Of a stretch of 59,755 bases of DNA, positions 52,196 through 59,683 are shown piece after piece (the first letter of the stretch is position 1; each line of letters begins with the position of its first letter). The position numbers were made by a program, and so were the translations under genes. The notes below the pieces were generated by a model. It saw only the letters and a list, made by a program, of their open reading frames with translations, did not search any database and was not told the DNA's origin. The stretch spans positions 1-59,755 of the forward strand of contig CALVSB010000008.1 of the NCBI GenBank assembly GCA_944358895.1, in the 5' to 3' direction. The stretch comes from an uncultured Bacilli bacterium (GTDB taxonomy: Bacteria > Bacillota_I > Bacilli_A > RFN20 > CAG-826).

Positions 52196-53119
52196 TTACC
52201 GCTTGCCTTTCTCGGCCTTCCGCTTGTCGTTGATGTCCTTCATGACCTTCTCGTCGATGGTCGTGATCCCGTGCTCCTTCGCATACTTGACGCAGCCGTT
52301 GAGCACCGTCTTCAGGAAGACGCGCGGGACTTTGACGAGCATCGCGCAGGCTTCGTCGGTGAAATGGATGTTCGGGTCGGTCCGGTCGGCCGCGAAGCGG
52401 ACGGAGCCGAGGCTGTTGGACTGGACGTTCGGGATTGGGCATTTGAGGCCGCGGCGGAACTTGGTGTACCAGAAGTAGGTGCTGTCCCGGTAGCCGAAGT
52501 CGATCGGCACTTTCGGGAAAGAGGAAGCCTTAACTCCATTGACGATGGCGTTGTAGAACTTCTCCTTCATGAGGATCTTGTCGATCTTGAGGATGAAGTG
52601 GCAGCCGAACTTCGAGGTGATGCCGTTGAAGTTCCGGTACGGGGGTTCGACCCCGTCGAGCTGCCCGACCCGTTCCTTGTCCTTGTAGGCGTCCTCGAGG
52701 GTGTCGTCCCATGTGCATTCGAAGACTTGGTAGGCTTTCTTGATGACGAGCGGCCTCTCCCCTTCGGCTAGGCCCTTCTCGAGTTCCCACGGGCAGTTCT
52801 TCATCTTCTCGGCCGGGGTTTGGCCCGGGAAGCCGAGCTTGACGGTCGCTTGGAAATCCTTGTAGGAATCCTCGAGGAAGTTGAGGGCGCACTTCCCCCG
52901 CTTCAGGATGTTTTGGGCGGTGTTCGAGGAATTGCGGGCCTCGAGGATCATCGCGTAATAATCCTTCCCGGCAATGTAGTACGGGAAAATGAGGCTATAG
53001 GCCCCGATGGTTGTCTTTCCTTCGTCGTCGAGAGTCGAGATGAGAACGGTCGGCATCGGGAAGAAAGCGGAGGATTGGTAGAAATTGTCAACGATTCTTA
53101 GATCTTTGAAACTAGACAC
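52196..53119 (-). CDS. flavin-reductase-like FMN-binding protein
   Basis: 307 residues. The first 200 residues fit the split-barrel FMN-binding fold (FFPMPTVLISTLDDEGKTTIGAYS, NSSNTAQNILKRGKCALNF). The last 100 residues are a separate helical/basic part with no match. Likely an NADH-flavin or electron-transfer protein. GTG 53119 follows AAAGGAG by nine bases. Confidence 0.7.
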   Translation of the reverse strand: MSSFKDLRIVDNFYQSSAFFPMPTVLISTLDDEGKTTIGAYSLIFPYYIAGKDYYAMILEARNSSNTAQNILKRGKCALNFLEDSYKDFQATVKLGFPGQTPAEKMKNCPWELEKGLAEGERPLVIKKAYQVFECTWDDTLEDAYKDKERVGQLDGVEPPYRNFNGITSKFGCHFILKIDKILMKEKFYNAIVNGVKASSFPKVPIDFGYRDSTYFWYTKFRRGLKCPIPNVQSNSLGSVRFAADRTDPNIHFTDEACAMLVKVPRVFLKTVLNGCVKYAKEHGITTIDEKVMKDINDKRKAEKGKR

Positions 53120-53196
53120 TTCAGAACGCTCCTTTGATTGTAATGTAGACCCAAAGGGACTCATTGAGTAGGAGCAACTATGTTACGATAGGGCGA

Positions 53197-53922
53197 ATGA
53201 AAATCATCGAACGAGCCCTCCGGGGCGCTCCGACTTTGGTCTTCCTGGACCTCGAAGCCACGCAAATCAGCCACGAAACGATCGAAATCGGGGCCATCAT
53301 GGTCGACGTCGAAGAGGGCGGCAGGATCAGGAAGAAGCACCAGCCTTTCACCTGCTACGTCCAACCCAAAAACCCGATCGGCCGGGTCGTGAGGAACATG
53401 ACGGGCATCGACGAGAAGCTCCTCCGGGAAAAAGGCGTGCCTTTCAAGACGGCCCTCGAGCTTTTCCGCTCCTACCTAGGCCACCGGGTCAAAAGCTGCC
53501 TCTATCTGACGTGGGGACCAAGCGACATCTCGATCCTCGAGCACTCGCTCAATTACTCGCCCGACGGCGACGAGCTCTTCATCCAAAGCGTGAAGCGCCA
53601 CCACCTCGACTTCCAGGCCTTCCTCAAGACCTATGTCCAGGACGCGAACGGGAATCCTCTTTCCCTTCATAACGCCATGGCCGTCTTCGGCTTGACGGCC
53701 GAAGGCCACGAGCACGACGCCAGCACCGATGCCATGTCCCTCGAGCGGCTCTATGAAGCTGCCATCGCTTCCCCCGCCATCCTCGAGCGGGAATATGCCA
53801 AGACGCTTTCCCACTTCCGGAAGCTCCCCCTCCCGCTTCTAAGGGTCCTCAATGCCATCCACGAAGGCGAGACGGTCGACCGGGAAAAGTGGATCTCCTA
53901 CATCCGGGAGACCTTCAAATGA
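53197..53922 (+). CDS. DEDDh-type 3'-5' exonuclease
   Basis: 241 residues. ExoI LDLEATQISHETIEIG, ExoII GPSDISILEHSL and ExoIII HEHDASTDAMSL complete the catalytic DEDDh set. A helical C-terminal part of about 60 residues follows. It may trim RNA or DNA 3' ends. ATG 53197 is seven bases after TACGAT (53184-53189), with TG one base upstream of the box (extended -10) and no ribosome site. Its stop overlaps recU (ATGA). Confidence 0.87.
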   Translation: MKIIERALRGAPTLVFLDLEATQISHETIEIGAIMVDVEEGGRIRKKHQPFTCYVQPKNPIGRVVRNMTGIDEKLLREKGVPFKTALELFRSYLGHRVKSCLYLTWGPSDISILEHSLNYSPDGDELFIQSVKRHHLDFQAFLKTYVQDANGNPLSLHNAMAVFGLTAEGHEHDASTDAMSLERLYEAAIASPAILEREYAKTLSHFRKLPLPLLRVLNAIHEGETVDREKWISYIRETFK

Positions 53923-54515
53923 GCGACATCCATTACCCGATGGGCTTCAAGCCACTCCCGAGCAAGGAAAAGCCCGCTCCTCTCCCCCGGGCCAAGAACA
54001 AAGGGGCCGCCAACCGCGGCATGGACTTCGAAGCCGAGATCAACGAAAGCAATGCCTACTACCGGGAAAAGGACCTTTGCGTCATGTACAAGCGCCCGAC
54101 GCCCATCAAGATCGTGAAGGTCGACTATTCGAAGGGGGCGACTATCAAGGAAGCCTATTTCGAAACCCAGTCGACCACCGATTACAATGGCGTCTACAAA
54201 GGGCACTACGTCGACTTCGAGGCCAAAGAGTGCCGCTCCAAGACTTCTTTCCCGCTCCATAACGTCCCCCCGCAGCAAATCGATCACCTCAAGGCCGTCA
54301 TCCGTCACGGGGGCATCGCTTTCTTTCTCATCCGCTTTGCCCTCCTCGACGCGACCTACTTCCTCCCGGCCAGTTACCTCATCGCCTTCCTCGAAAGCGG
54401 AAAGCGCCAGTCGATCCCGGTCGCGGACATCAAGGCCCATGGCAAAAAAGTACCGGAAGGCTTCCGCCCCCGGTACGACTATCTCCCCTTGATCGACGAA
54501 GTCTTCTTGAAGTGA
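53919..54515 (+). CDS. recU: Holliday-junction resolvase RecU
   Basis: 198 residues. NRGMDFEAEINESNAYY, YFETQSTTDYNGVYKGHYVDFEAKECRSKTSFPLHN (catalytic Asp/Glu/Lys) and HLKAVIRHGGIAFF are RecU marks. Resolves recombination crossovers in Bacillota in place of RuvC. It overlaps the upstream exonuclease, so the two may act in the same repair step. Its last 37 bases overlap the convergent nth gene. Confidence 0.94.
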   Translation: MSDIHYPMGFKPLPSKEKPAPLPRAKNKGAANRGMDFEAEINESNAYYREKDLCVMYKRPTPIKIVKVDYSKGATIKEAYFETQSTTDYNGVYKGHYVDFEAKECRSKTSFPLHNVPPQQIDHLKAVIRHGGIAFFLIRFALLDATYFLPASYLIAFLESGKRQSIPVADIKAHGKKVPEGFRPRYDYLPLIDEVFLK

Positions 54516-55135
54516 GGGCAGACGCCGCTTAGGCCGCACTCCTCGCAGAGAGGATGGGCTGCCTTGCAAAGGACCCGCCCGTGGGTAATGAGGGCCAAAT
54601 GGACGAAGTGCCAGTCCTCTTTCGGGAAAAGATGCTCGAGTTTCCGCTGGACTTCCAGCAGGGAGTCCTTTTCTTTGGCTAGTCCTAGCCGGACGGAAAG
54701 GCGATGGACATGGGTATCGACCGGGATGGCCGGGATGGATAGCCGTTCGAGGCGGTAAACGTTGGCCGTCTTCCATCCGATGCCCGGAAGGGAGGTCAAA
54801 TCTTCAATTTCGGTTGGGATTTGCGAGTGAAAGCGCTCGACGATGGCCTTAGAGGCCGCGACGAGATTCTTGGCTTTCGTGCCCGATAAGCCGAGGGAAG
54901 CAATGTAGGGACGGACCTCTTCCGGGGTAGCCTTAGCCATCGCCTCGACGTCGGGATAGGCTGCAAAGAGGGCCGGGGTCGCCCGGTTGACCGAGGCATC
55001 GGTCGTCTGGGCCGAGAGGGCGATGGCGAAAAGGCACTCGTAGTCGTTTCGAAAATCAAGGGCGCAATGCGCATCGGGATAGCTCGCCCGAAGAAAGGCA
55101 AGGACGGCCGCTGAGCGTTCCTTTAAGGTGCTCAT
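54479..55135 (-). CDS. nth: endonuclease III
   Basis: 218 residues. Base-excision glycosylase/AP lyase. Helix-hairpin-helix LPGIGWKTANVY, catalytic Asp in VDTHVHRLSVRLGL, and the Fe-S motif C-x6-C-x2-C-x5-C (CKAAHPLCEECGLSGVC) are complete. Its start overlaps dnaD by four bases. It converges with recU. Confidence 0.95.
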   Translation of the reverse strand: MSTLKERSAAVLAFLRASYPDAHCALDFRNDYECLFAIALSAQTTDASVNRATPALFAAYPDVEAMAKATPEEVRPYIASLGLSGTKAKNLVAASKAIVERFHSQIPTEIEDLTSLPGIGWKTANVYRLERLSIPAIPVDTHVHRLSVRLGLAKEKDSLLEVQRKLEHLFPKEDWHFVHLALITHGRVLCKAAHPLCEECGLSGVCPHFKKTSSIKGR

Positions 55136-55770
55136 TTGCCGTCGAGGGCCTTCTTGATCGAGGCGAGGTGCTCGTCGATCGGGGTGGCGTCGATCGAGCT
55201 GACGGCCGAGGCCCCTTCCTTCTTGATGTCGTCGCTCCGTCGCCTAGCCACGAGGGTCCGTTCCACCGCTTTGAGGGAAGGATGATTCTCGCGGAGGCAG
55301 TCAAGGAGGGCGTTTTTGATTTCGTCGTCGTCGAAGCCCTGCTGGACGAAGCGGCTGATCGAATTCCGTTCCAGCGGGGTCAAGGTCCGGTTCATCTTGT
55401 CTTCGTAGAAGGAATAGAGTCCTTCGAGACGGGCCTCCCCGACGCTCACGCCTTCGCTGGTTTCGATGGCTTTCTGGAAGCGTTCGTAGGCCCGCTCCTT
55501 GACCGGCTCGGCGGAAAGGGAATTGTTTTCGTAGGAAATGAACTTCCGGGAGAAGAGAGAAGCGAGGAGTTGGTCGATTTCCTCGGACGGGAGACTCATC
55601 TTGAGCGACAAGGCATCACTTCCGAGGACCTTGTTCCCGAGCTCGGTCAAATGGTCGAGCATGAGGAGGAGGCAGACTTCGCTTTCCTTGAGTCCAAGGT
55701 CCCGGTAAGTCTCCATCAACACGTACTCGAAGGGGACGAACGTCCTTACCGCTTTATTGATTTTGGCCAT
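55132..55770 (-). CDS. dnaD: DnaD-family replication protein
   Basis: 212 residues. DnaD N-terminal winged-helix part (about 1-100) and the DnaD/DnaB2 C-terminal motif FYEDKMNRTLTPLERNSISRFVQQGFDDDEIKNALLDCL. It helps load the helicase at restart sites and origin in Bacillota. ATG 55770 follows AAAGG. dnaD-nth is the same pair as in B. subtilis. Confidence 0.93.
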   Translation of the reverse strand: MAKINKAVRTFVPFEYVLMETYRDLGLKESEVCLLLMLDHLTELGNKVLGSDALSLKMSLPSEEIDQLLASLFSRKFISYENNSLSAEPVKERAYERFQKAIETSEGVSVGEARLEGLYSFYEDKMNRTLTPLERNSISRFVQQGFDDDEIKNALLDCLRENHPSLKAVERTLVARRRSDDIKKEGASAVSSIDATPIDEHLASIKKALDGK

Positions 55771-56381
55771 GTCCAACCTTTCCTTTCTTCCTCTAGGAGC
55801 TTCGCCGGATTTAGCTCGGCAAGAAGAGGATAGCATGCCTTGAGAGCTTCCATCGTTTTTTGCTCAATAGCAAAGCCCAGCCGGGCAGCCAGTCGCTCGG
55901 CCCGGGGGATGCGGAGAGGGTCTTCCTTGAAGCGGGCATAAGGATCGCCGATCGTCCGGATGATGCGTCTTTCGAGGTCCCCGAGACCATCATGAAAATC
56001 GATCGGGGTGTAATTCTTGTCGAGATAGATCGCGTTGACGGTGAAGTCGCGCCGGTAAGAATCGGTTTTCAAGTCTTTGACGAACCTCAAGTAGGATGGA
56101 TGGCGATGGTCGAGATAAGGCCCTTCTTCCCGGAGGGTGGTGATTTCCATCTTCCCGAAAGCCTTGCTCATCTTGACCCGTCCGAAGCGCTTGAAGGAAA
56201 GGTCGACGTCGGATGGCAAAAAAGCCACCGCTTCCTCGACTCTCGCGTCGGTGCAGGCGTCGAGGTCGTCGGGATGGAGGCCGAGCAATAGATCCCGACT
56301 CGTGCCCCCGACGAGGTAAAGGGCGTAGCCGTGCTCCTCATAGAGGGCGGCAAGGCGATCGAAGGCCGGAATTCTGTCCAC
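55746..56381 (-). CDS. cca: short CCA tRNA nucleotidyltransferase / poly(A) polymerase-like
   Basis: 211 residues, about half the usual class II CCA enzyme. The head domain is present: LVGGTSRDLLLGLHPDDLDACTDA with the metal-binding Asp pair, SYRRDFTVNAIYLD, DLERRIIRTIGDPYARFKEDPLRIPRAERLAARLGF (neck). The body and tail that hold the tRNA are missing. Because every tRNA in the window already encodes CCA, it may repair ends or add A residues. GTG 56381 lies seven bases after TATAAT (56389-56394); no ribosome site. Confidence 0.82.
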   Translation of the reverse strand: MDRIPAFDRLAALYEEHGYALYLVGGTSRDLLLGLHPDDLDACTDARVEEAVAFLPSDVDLSFKRFGRVKMSKAFGKMEITTLREEGPYLDHRHPSYLRFVKDLKTDSYRRDFTVNAIYLDKNYTPIDFHDGLGDLERRIIRTIGDPYARFKEDPLRIPRAERLAARLGFAIEQKTMEALKACYPLLAELNPAKLLEEERKGWTWPKSIKR

Positions 56382-56394
56382 GGAAGGAATTATA

Positions 56395-56421
56395 CAAAAA
56401 GCCCGCCGTAACGGCGGGCCT
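56395..56421 (-). terminator. terminator of hup
   Basis: Minus strand GGCCCGCC-GTTAC-GGCGGGC followed by TTTTT. The T-run runs directly into the TATAAT box of cca, so one 35-base stretch ends hup and starts cca. Confidence 0.88.
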
Positions 56422-56437
56422 TGGAAGAAGCAAACCC

Positions 56438-56710
56438 TTAGTTGAGCTTTTCTTTGAGGGCCTTGGAAACCTTGAAGGTCGCGGTGGCCGAAGCCGGGAT
56501 CGTGATCTTCTCTTGGCTGGCCGGGTTGGTGCCTTCGCGTTCGGCCCGCATCTTCTTGGAGAAAATGCCAAAGCCGGAGAGCTTGACTTCCTTGCCGCCG
56601 ACAAGGGCTTCGGTGATGACGTCGATGACAGCGTCGACCGCAGCTTCCGCATCCTTCTTCGTGAGGTTGCTCTTGAGAGCGACTTCTTCGATGAGTTCAG
56701 CCTTGTTCAT
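56438..56710 (-). CDS. hup: DNA-binding protein HU
   Basis: 90 residues. MNKAELIEEVALKSNLTKKDA, VKLSGFGIFSKKMRAEREGTNP (DNA-clasping arm) and a C-terminal FKVSKALKEKLN are the HU pattern. Major nucleoid protein. AAAGGAG is spaced normally before ATG 56710, and a TTGCAT-17-TGC-TATCGT promoter (56739-56767) lies upstream. Confidence 0.96.
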   Translation of the reverse strand: MNKAELIEEVALKSNLTKKDAEAAVDAVIDVITEALVGGKEVKLSGFGIFSKKMRAEREGTNPASQEKITIPASATATFKVSKALKEKLN

Positions 56711-56738
56711 GGTAATGACTCCTTTCATTAGTAGCCAT

Positions 56739-56767
56739 ACGATAGCAACGAAAAATGGCGAATGCAA
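56739..56767 (-). promoter_or_regulatory. promoter of hup
   Basis: Minus strand TTGCAT (56762-56767), 17-base spacer, TGC-TATCGT (56739-56744). Confidence 0.7.
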
Positions 56768-56926
56768 CAAATTACAAGTTAAAAAAGATTAGACACCACC
56801 GAATATATTTGACTTTTAGACATCTAAAATGACGTGGTTTTTCATTAATTTGTAAGATAAGTAACCGGCGAAAATCGGTAAAAAGTGCCGGAATTGCGTG
56901 GTTTTTGGCCAATGATCAAAGTGTCA

Positions 56927-56941
56927 ATGTAAACGCTTCCA
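56927..56941 (+). promoter_or_regulatory. candidate cre (CcpA-type) site
   Basis: ATGTAAACGCTTCCA fits the catabolite-responsive consensus WTGNAANCGNWNNCW at every fixed position. It lies in the 270-base AT-rich gap between der and hup, about 160 bases upstream of the hup promoter and just after the der stop. No other gene is seen in that gap. The match may be chance; no ccpA is visible in this window. Confidence 0.35.
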
Positions 56942-56983
56942 AAGTTTTCATTGACCGGCTGGAACGTTTCTTTAATTAAGTAA

Positions 56984-58288
56984 CTATTTTCGCTCGCGGT
57001 AGATGATTTTTATCGGCGTGCCGTCGAAATCGAAGGCTTCGCGGAACCTATTCTCGAGATAGCGGGTATAGGAGAAATGGGCGTGTTTGGGGTCGTTGCA
57101 GAACATGACGAAGGTCGGAGGAGCGACCCGCGGCTGGGAGGCAAAGTAAATCTTGAGGCGTCCGTGATGGAAGTCCGGGGTCGGGTTGATTTCCTGGGCA
57201 TCGCGGACGATGTCGTTCAAGATGGCCGTCGAGACCCGGCGGTTATAGGCTTCGTGGGCCGTCTTGCAGGCCTCGAGGACCTTTTGGCATCCTTCCCCCG
57301 TAAGAGCCGATAGGAAGATGATGGGAGCAAAGTCCAAAAACTTGAAGGCTGTACGGATTTCCTTCGTAAAACCCTCCTTTGTTTTCCCCATTTTCTTGGC
57401 GAGGTCCCATTTGTTCACGACGATTCCCATCGCCTTGTTGGCCTCGAAGGCATAGCCAGCGACGTGCTTGTCCTGCTCGCGGATACCTTCGGAGGCATCG
57501 ATGAGGATGAAAGAAACCTCGGAGCGGTCGATGGCGCTCAAAGCCCGAAGGGCGGCATATTTGTCAATCGATTCGTAGATCTTCCCCCGCTTCAGGAGGC
57601 CGGCCGTGTCGATGGCCACGTACTTCGTCCCGTCCCGCTCGAAGGGGGTATCGGTCGAGTCGCGGGTCGTTCCCTCGATCGAGGCGACGATGCTCCGTTC
57701 CTGCCCGATGAGGCGGTTGACGAGCGAACTCTTGCCGACATTCGGGCGGCCGATGAGGGAAAAGGAAATGGCCCCCTGATAATCGGGGACTTCCCGTTCG
57801 GGAAGCTCTTTCACGATGCGGTCGAGCAAGTCGCCGATGCCGATGCCATGGACGCCGGAAACAGCCATCGGCTCGCCGAAGCCGAGGCGATAGTATTCGG
57901 CCATGTCGCCGATCGACTCGATGTTGTCGATTTTGTTGGCGACGAGGATCGTCTTCTTCTTTTTCTGGTGGAGCATCCGGGCGATGAGACGATCATCGTC
58001 GGTCAAAATGCCATGGGCATCGGTGACGAAAACGACGAGATCGGCTTCTTCCATCGCAATCTCGCACTGGGCCCGGATTTCCGTCTGGAACGGGGCATCC
58101 TTGAGCTGGATGCCGCCGGTATCGATGACGGTGAACTGCTTGGTCAGCCATTCGGCATGGGCGTAGAGCCGGTCCCGGGTGACGCCCGGGGTTTCCTCGA
58201 CGATCGAGCGGCGTTCGCCGACGATCCGGTTGAAGATGGTGCTCTTCCCGGCCGAGGGCCGGCCGACGAGGGCGACAGTTCCTAGCAT
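56984..58288 (-). CDS. der: ribosome-assembly GTPase Der
   Basis: 434 residues. Two G domains in series: GRPSAGKST / DTGG / NKID and GRPNVGKSS / DTAG / NKWD, then a KH-like domain (about 350-434, NDIVRDAQEINPTP..GRLKIYFASQ). Needed for 50S assembly. The first G1 reads SAGKST rather than NVGKST. It overlaps cmk by seven bases, the usual cmk-der pair of Bacillota. Confidence 0.97.
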   Translation of the reverse strand: MLGTVALVGRPSAGKSTIFNRIVGERRSIVEETPGVTRDRLYAHAEWLTKQFTVIDTGGIQLKDAPFQTEIRAQCEIAMEEADLVVFVTDAHGILTDDDRLIARMLHQKKKKTILVANKIDNIESIGDMAEYYRLGFGEPMAVSGVHGIGIGDLLDRIVKELPEREVPDYQGAISFSLIGRPNVGKSSLVNRLIGQERSIVASIEGTTRDSTDTPFERDGTKYVAIDTAGLLKRGKIYESIDKYAALRALSAIDRSEVSFILIDASEGIREQDKHVAGYAFEANKAMGIVVNKWDLAKKMGKTKEGFTKEIRTAFKFLDFAPIIFLSALTGEGCQKVLEACKTAHEAYNRRVSTAILNDIVRDAQEINPTPDFHHGRLKIYFASQPRVAPPTFVMFCNDPKHAHFSYTRYLENRFREAFDFDGTPIKIIYRERK

Positions 58289-58965
58289 GTCGGGAGACCT
58301 CCGAGTTTCTTCTTCACCGCTTGAAGGACGGCGTCCACCGCTTGGTCGATGCTGAAGAACGAGGTATCGATGAGAATCGAGTCGACCGCCGGCTTGAGCG
58401 GAGCGAAATCCCGGTGGGAGTCGATGTAGTCGCGCTTGCGAAGGTCGGCCTTAACGTCCTCGAGCGAGGTCGGGATGCCTTTCTGCATGTTTTCCTCATA
58501 GCGGCGGATGGCTCTCGTCTCGACCGAGGCCGTCTGGAAGATCTTCACGTCGGCATTGGGGAGAACGTAGGTTCCGATGTCGCGGCCGTCCATGACGACC
58601 GAATGCTTGGTCGCGATGGCACGCTGCATGTCGACAAGGGCCAAGCGAACCGGCTTCATGGCAGCGATGTAGGAAACGTTACCCGAAATAAGAGGCTCGC
58701 GGATGACCTTGGTGACATCCTCGCCGTTGCAGATGACGCGCCCGTCCTCGAGGAGGTCGATTTCCATTCCCGGGATCAAGGTCACGGCCTGCTGCTCATC
58801 GTGGGGATCGAGTCCCTTCTTGATGACGGCATTGGTAAAAGCCCGGTACATGGCACCGGTATCGACGTAAGTGAAGCCGAGGGCTTGGGCGACTCGTTTG
58901 GCGATCGTGCTCTTCCCGGCCGCGGCCGGACCATCGATCGCGATGGCGTAGTGCTTGTTTTCCAT
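58282..58965 (-). CDS. cmk: cytidylate kinase
   Basis: 227 residues. Walker A DGPAAAGKSTIAKR, VDTGAMYRAFT, VMDGRDIGTYVLPNADVKIF and the RDYIDSHRDFAPLKPA lid segment are the Cmk marks. Phosphorylates CMP and dCMP. AAAGGAA precedes ATG. Followed by der. Confidence 0.97.
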   Translation of the reverse strand: MENKHYAIAIDGPAAAGKSTIAKRVAQALGFTYVDTGAMYRAFTNAVIKKGLDPHDEQQAVTLIPGMEIDLLEDGRVICNGEDVTKVIREPLISGNVSYIAAMKPVRLALVDMQRAIATKHSVVMDGRDIGTYVLPNADVKIFQTASVETRAIRRYEENMQKGIPTSLEDVKADLRKRDYIDSHRDFAPLKPAVDSILIDTSFFSIDQAVDAVLQAVKKKLGGLPTC

Positions 58966-58979
58966 GGAAGTTCCTTTTG

Positions 58980-59264
58980 CTATTTGACGAGGATGAAATA
59001 GGCGAGGACAAAAACGAGGATCGTGACGAGGAGGGAGCCGACCTTGACGAGGAGGTTCCGCCGCTTCTTGGCCAAGAACGCTTTGTAGGGCGTCGTCTGG
59101 AGCCGCGGTTCGTAGCTAGGGGAAAGCGATCCCTCCAACCGGTCGCGGTCGACCTTGCTGAAAGAAATGGCATTTTCCTTCTTTTCCTCGAAGGCGCCTT
59201 CGGGAAGCGAGCGGATCTTCGCCCGATACTTCTTCCACTTGTCCATCCGGGTGCGCGTTTTCAT
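58980..59264 (-). CDS. small membrane protein upstream of cmk
   Basis: 94 residues, a charged N-terminal two-thirds and a single C-terminal membrane helix (about 72-92, VGSLLVTILVFVLAYFIL), so tail-anchored in type. No family recognised. ATG 59264 lies seven bases after TAGAAT (59272-59277) with no ribosome site, a leaderless layout. It precedes cmk by about 15 bases. Confidence 0.7.
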   Translation of the reverse strand: MKTRTRMDKWKKYRAKIRSLPEGAFEEKKENAISFSKVDRDRLEGSLSPSYEPRLQTTPYKAFLAKKRRNLLVKVGSLLVTILVFVLAYFILVK

Positions 59265-59316
59265 CTCGTTTATTCTACCCGCAAGTCTATTTCCCTTCAG
59301 CATGAAAAAGATGAAA

Positions 59317-59332
59317 AGGCCGTATACGGCCT
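59317..59332. repeat. perfect 16-bp palindrome
   Basis: AGGCCGTATACGGCCT is its own reverse complement. On the minus strand it is followed by TTTTCATCTTTTTC, so it could act as a minus-strand terminator, but no minus gene lies to its right in the window; it could also be an operator for the divergent genes on either side. Confidence 0.5.
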
Positions 59333-59370
59333 AAAGGGGGCAAGAAGCAACCCGTCCGAAGGTTTATCGA

Positions 59371-59399
59371 TTGAAGAGCAAAGGTTCCTCACCTATAAT
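59371..59399 (+). promoter_or_regulatory. promoter of the ferredoxin gene
   Basis: TTGAAG (59371-59376), 17-base spacer, perfect TATAAT (59394-59399). Ordinary leader with AGGAGG at 59411-59416. Confidence 0.85.
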
Positions 59400-59424
59400 C
59401 GGGGCGGTTTAGGAGGACATGGAA

Positions 59425-59613
59425 ATGGCCAAGAAACTCAAAGTCAATGCGGATGCTTGCATCGGATGCGGGCTCTGCGTCTCGACCGCTCCGGACGTCT
59501 TCGCCTTCACCGATGATGGCAAGAGCGAAGTCATCGGCGACCTCGAAGACGAAAGCAGGCTCGACGAAGTCATCGCCGCTTGCCCGGTCGGCGCTATCGA
59601 AGAAGACAACTAA
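59425..59613 (+). CDS. ferredoxin, single 4Fe-4S type
   Basis: 62 residues. CIGCGLCVSTAPDVF and the distant ACPVGAI give four Cys for one 4Fe-4S cluster. A small electron carrier common in Bacillota. ATG 59425 is eight bases from AGGAGG; the ATG at 59419 is too close. Confidence 0.93.
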   Translation: MAKKLKVNADACIGCGLCVSTAPDVFAFTDDGKSEVIGDLEDESRLDEVIAACPVGAIEEDN

Positions 59614-59683
59614 TCGCTTCGAACGTGCCTAAGCGGTGGCTCGACTACACTACCATTGCTTAAATAAGCGGCCTCAACTGAGA

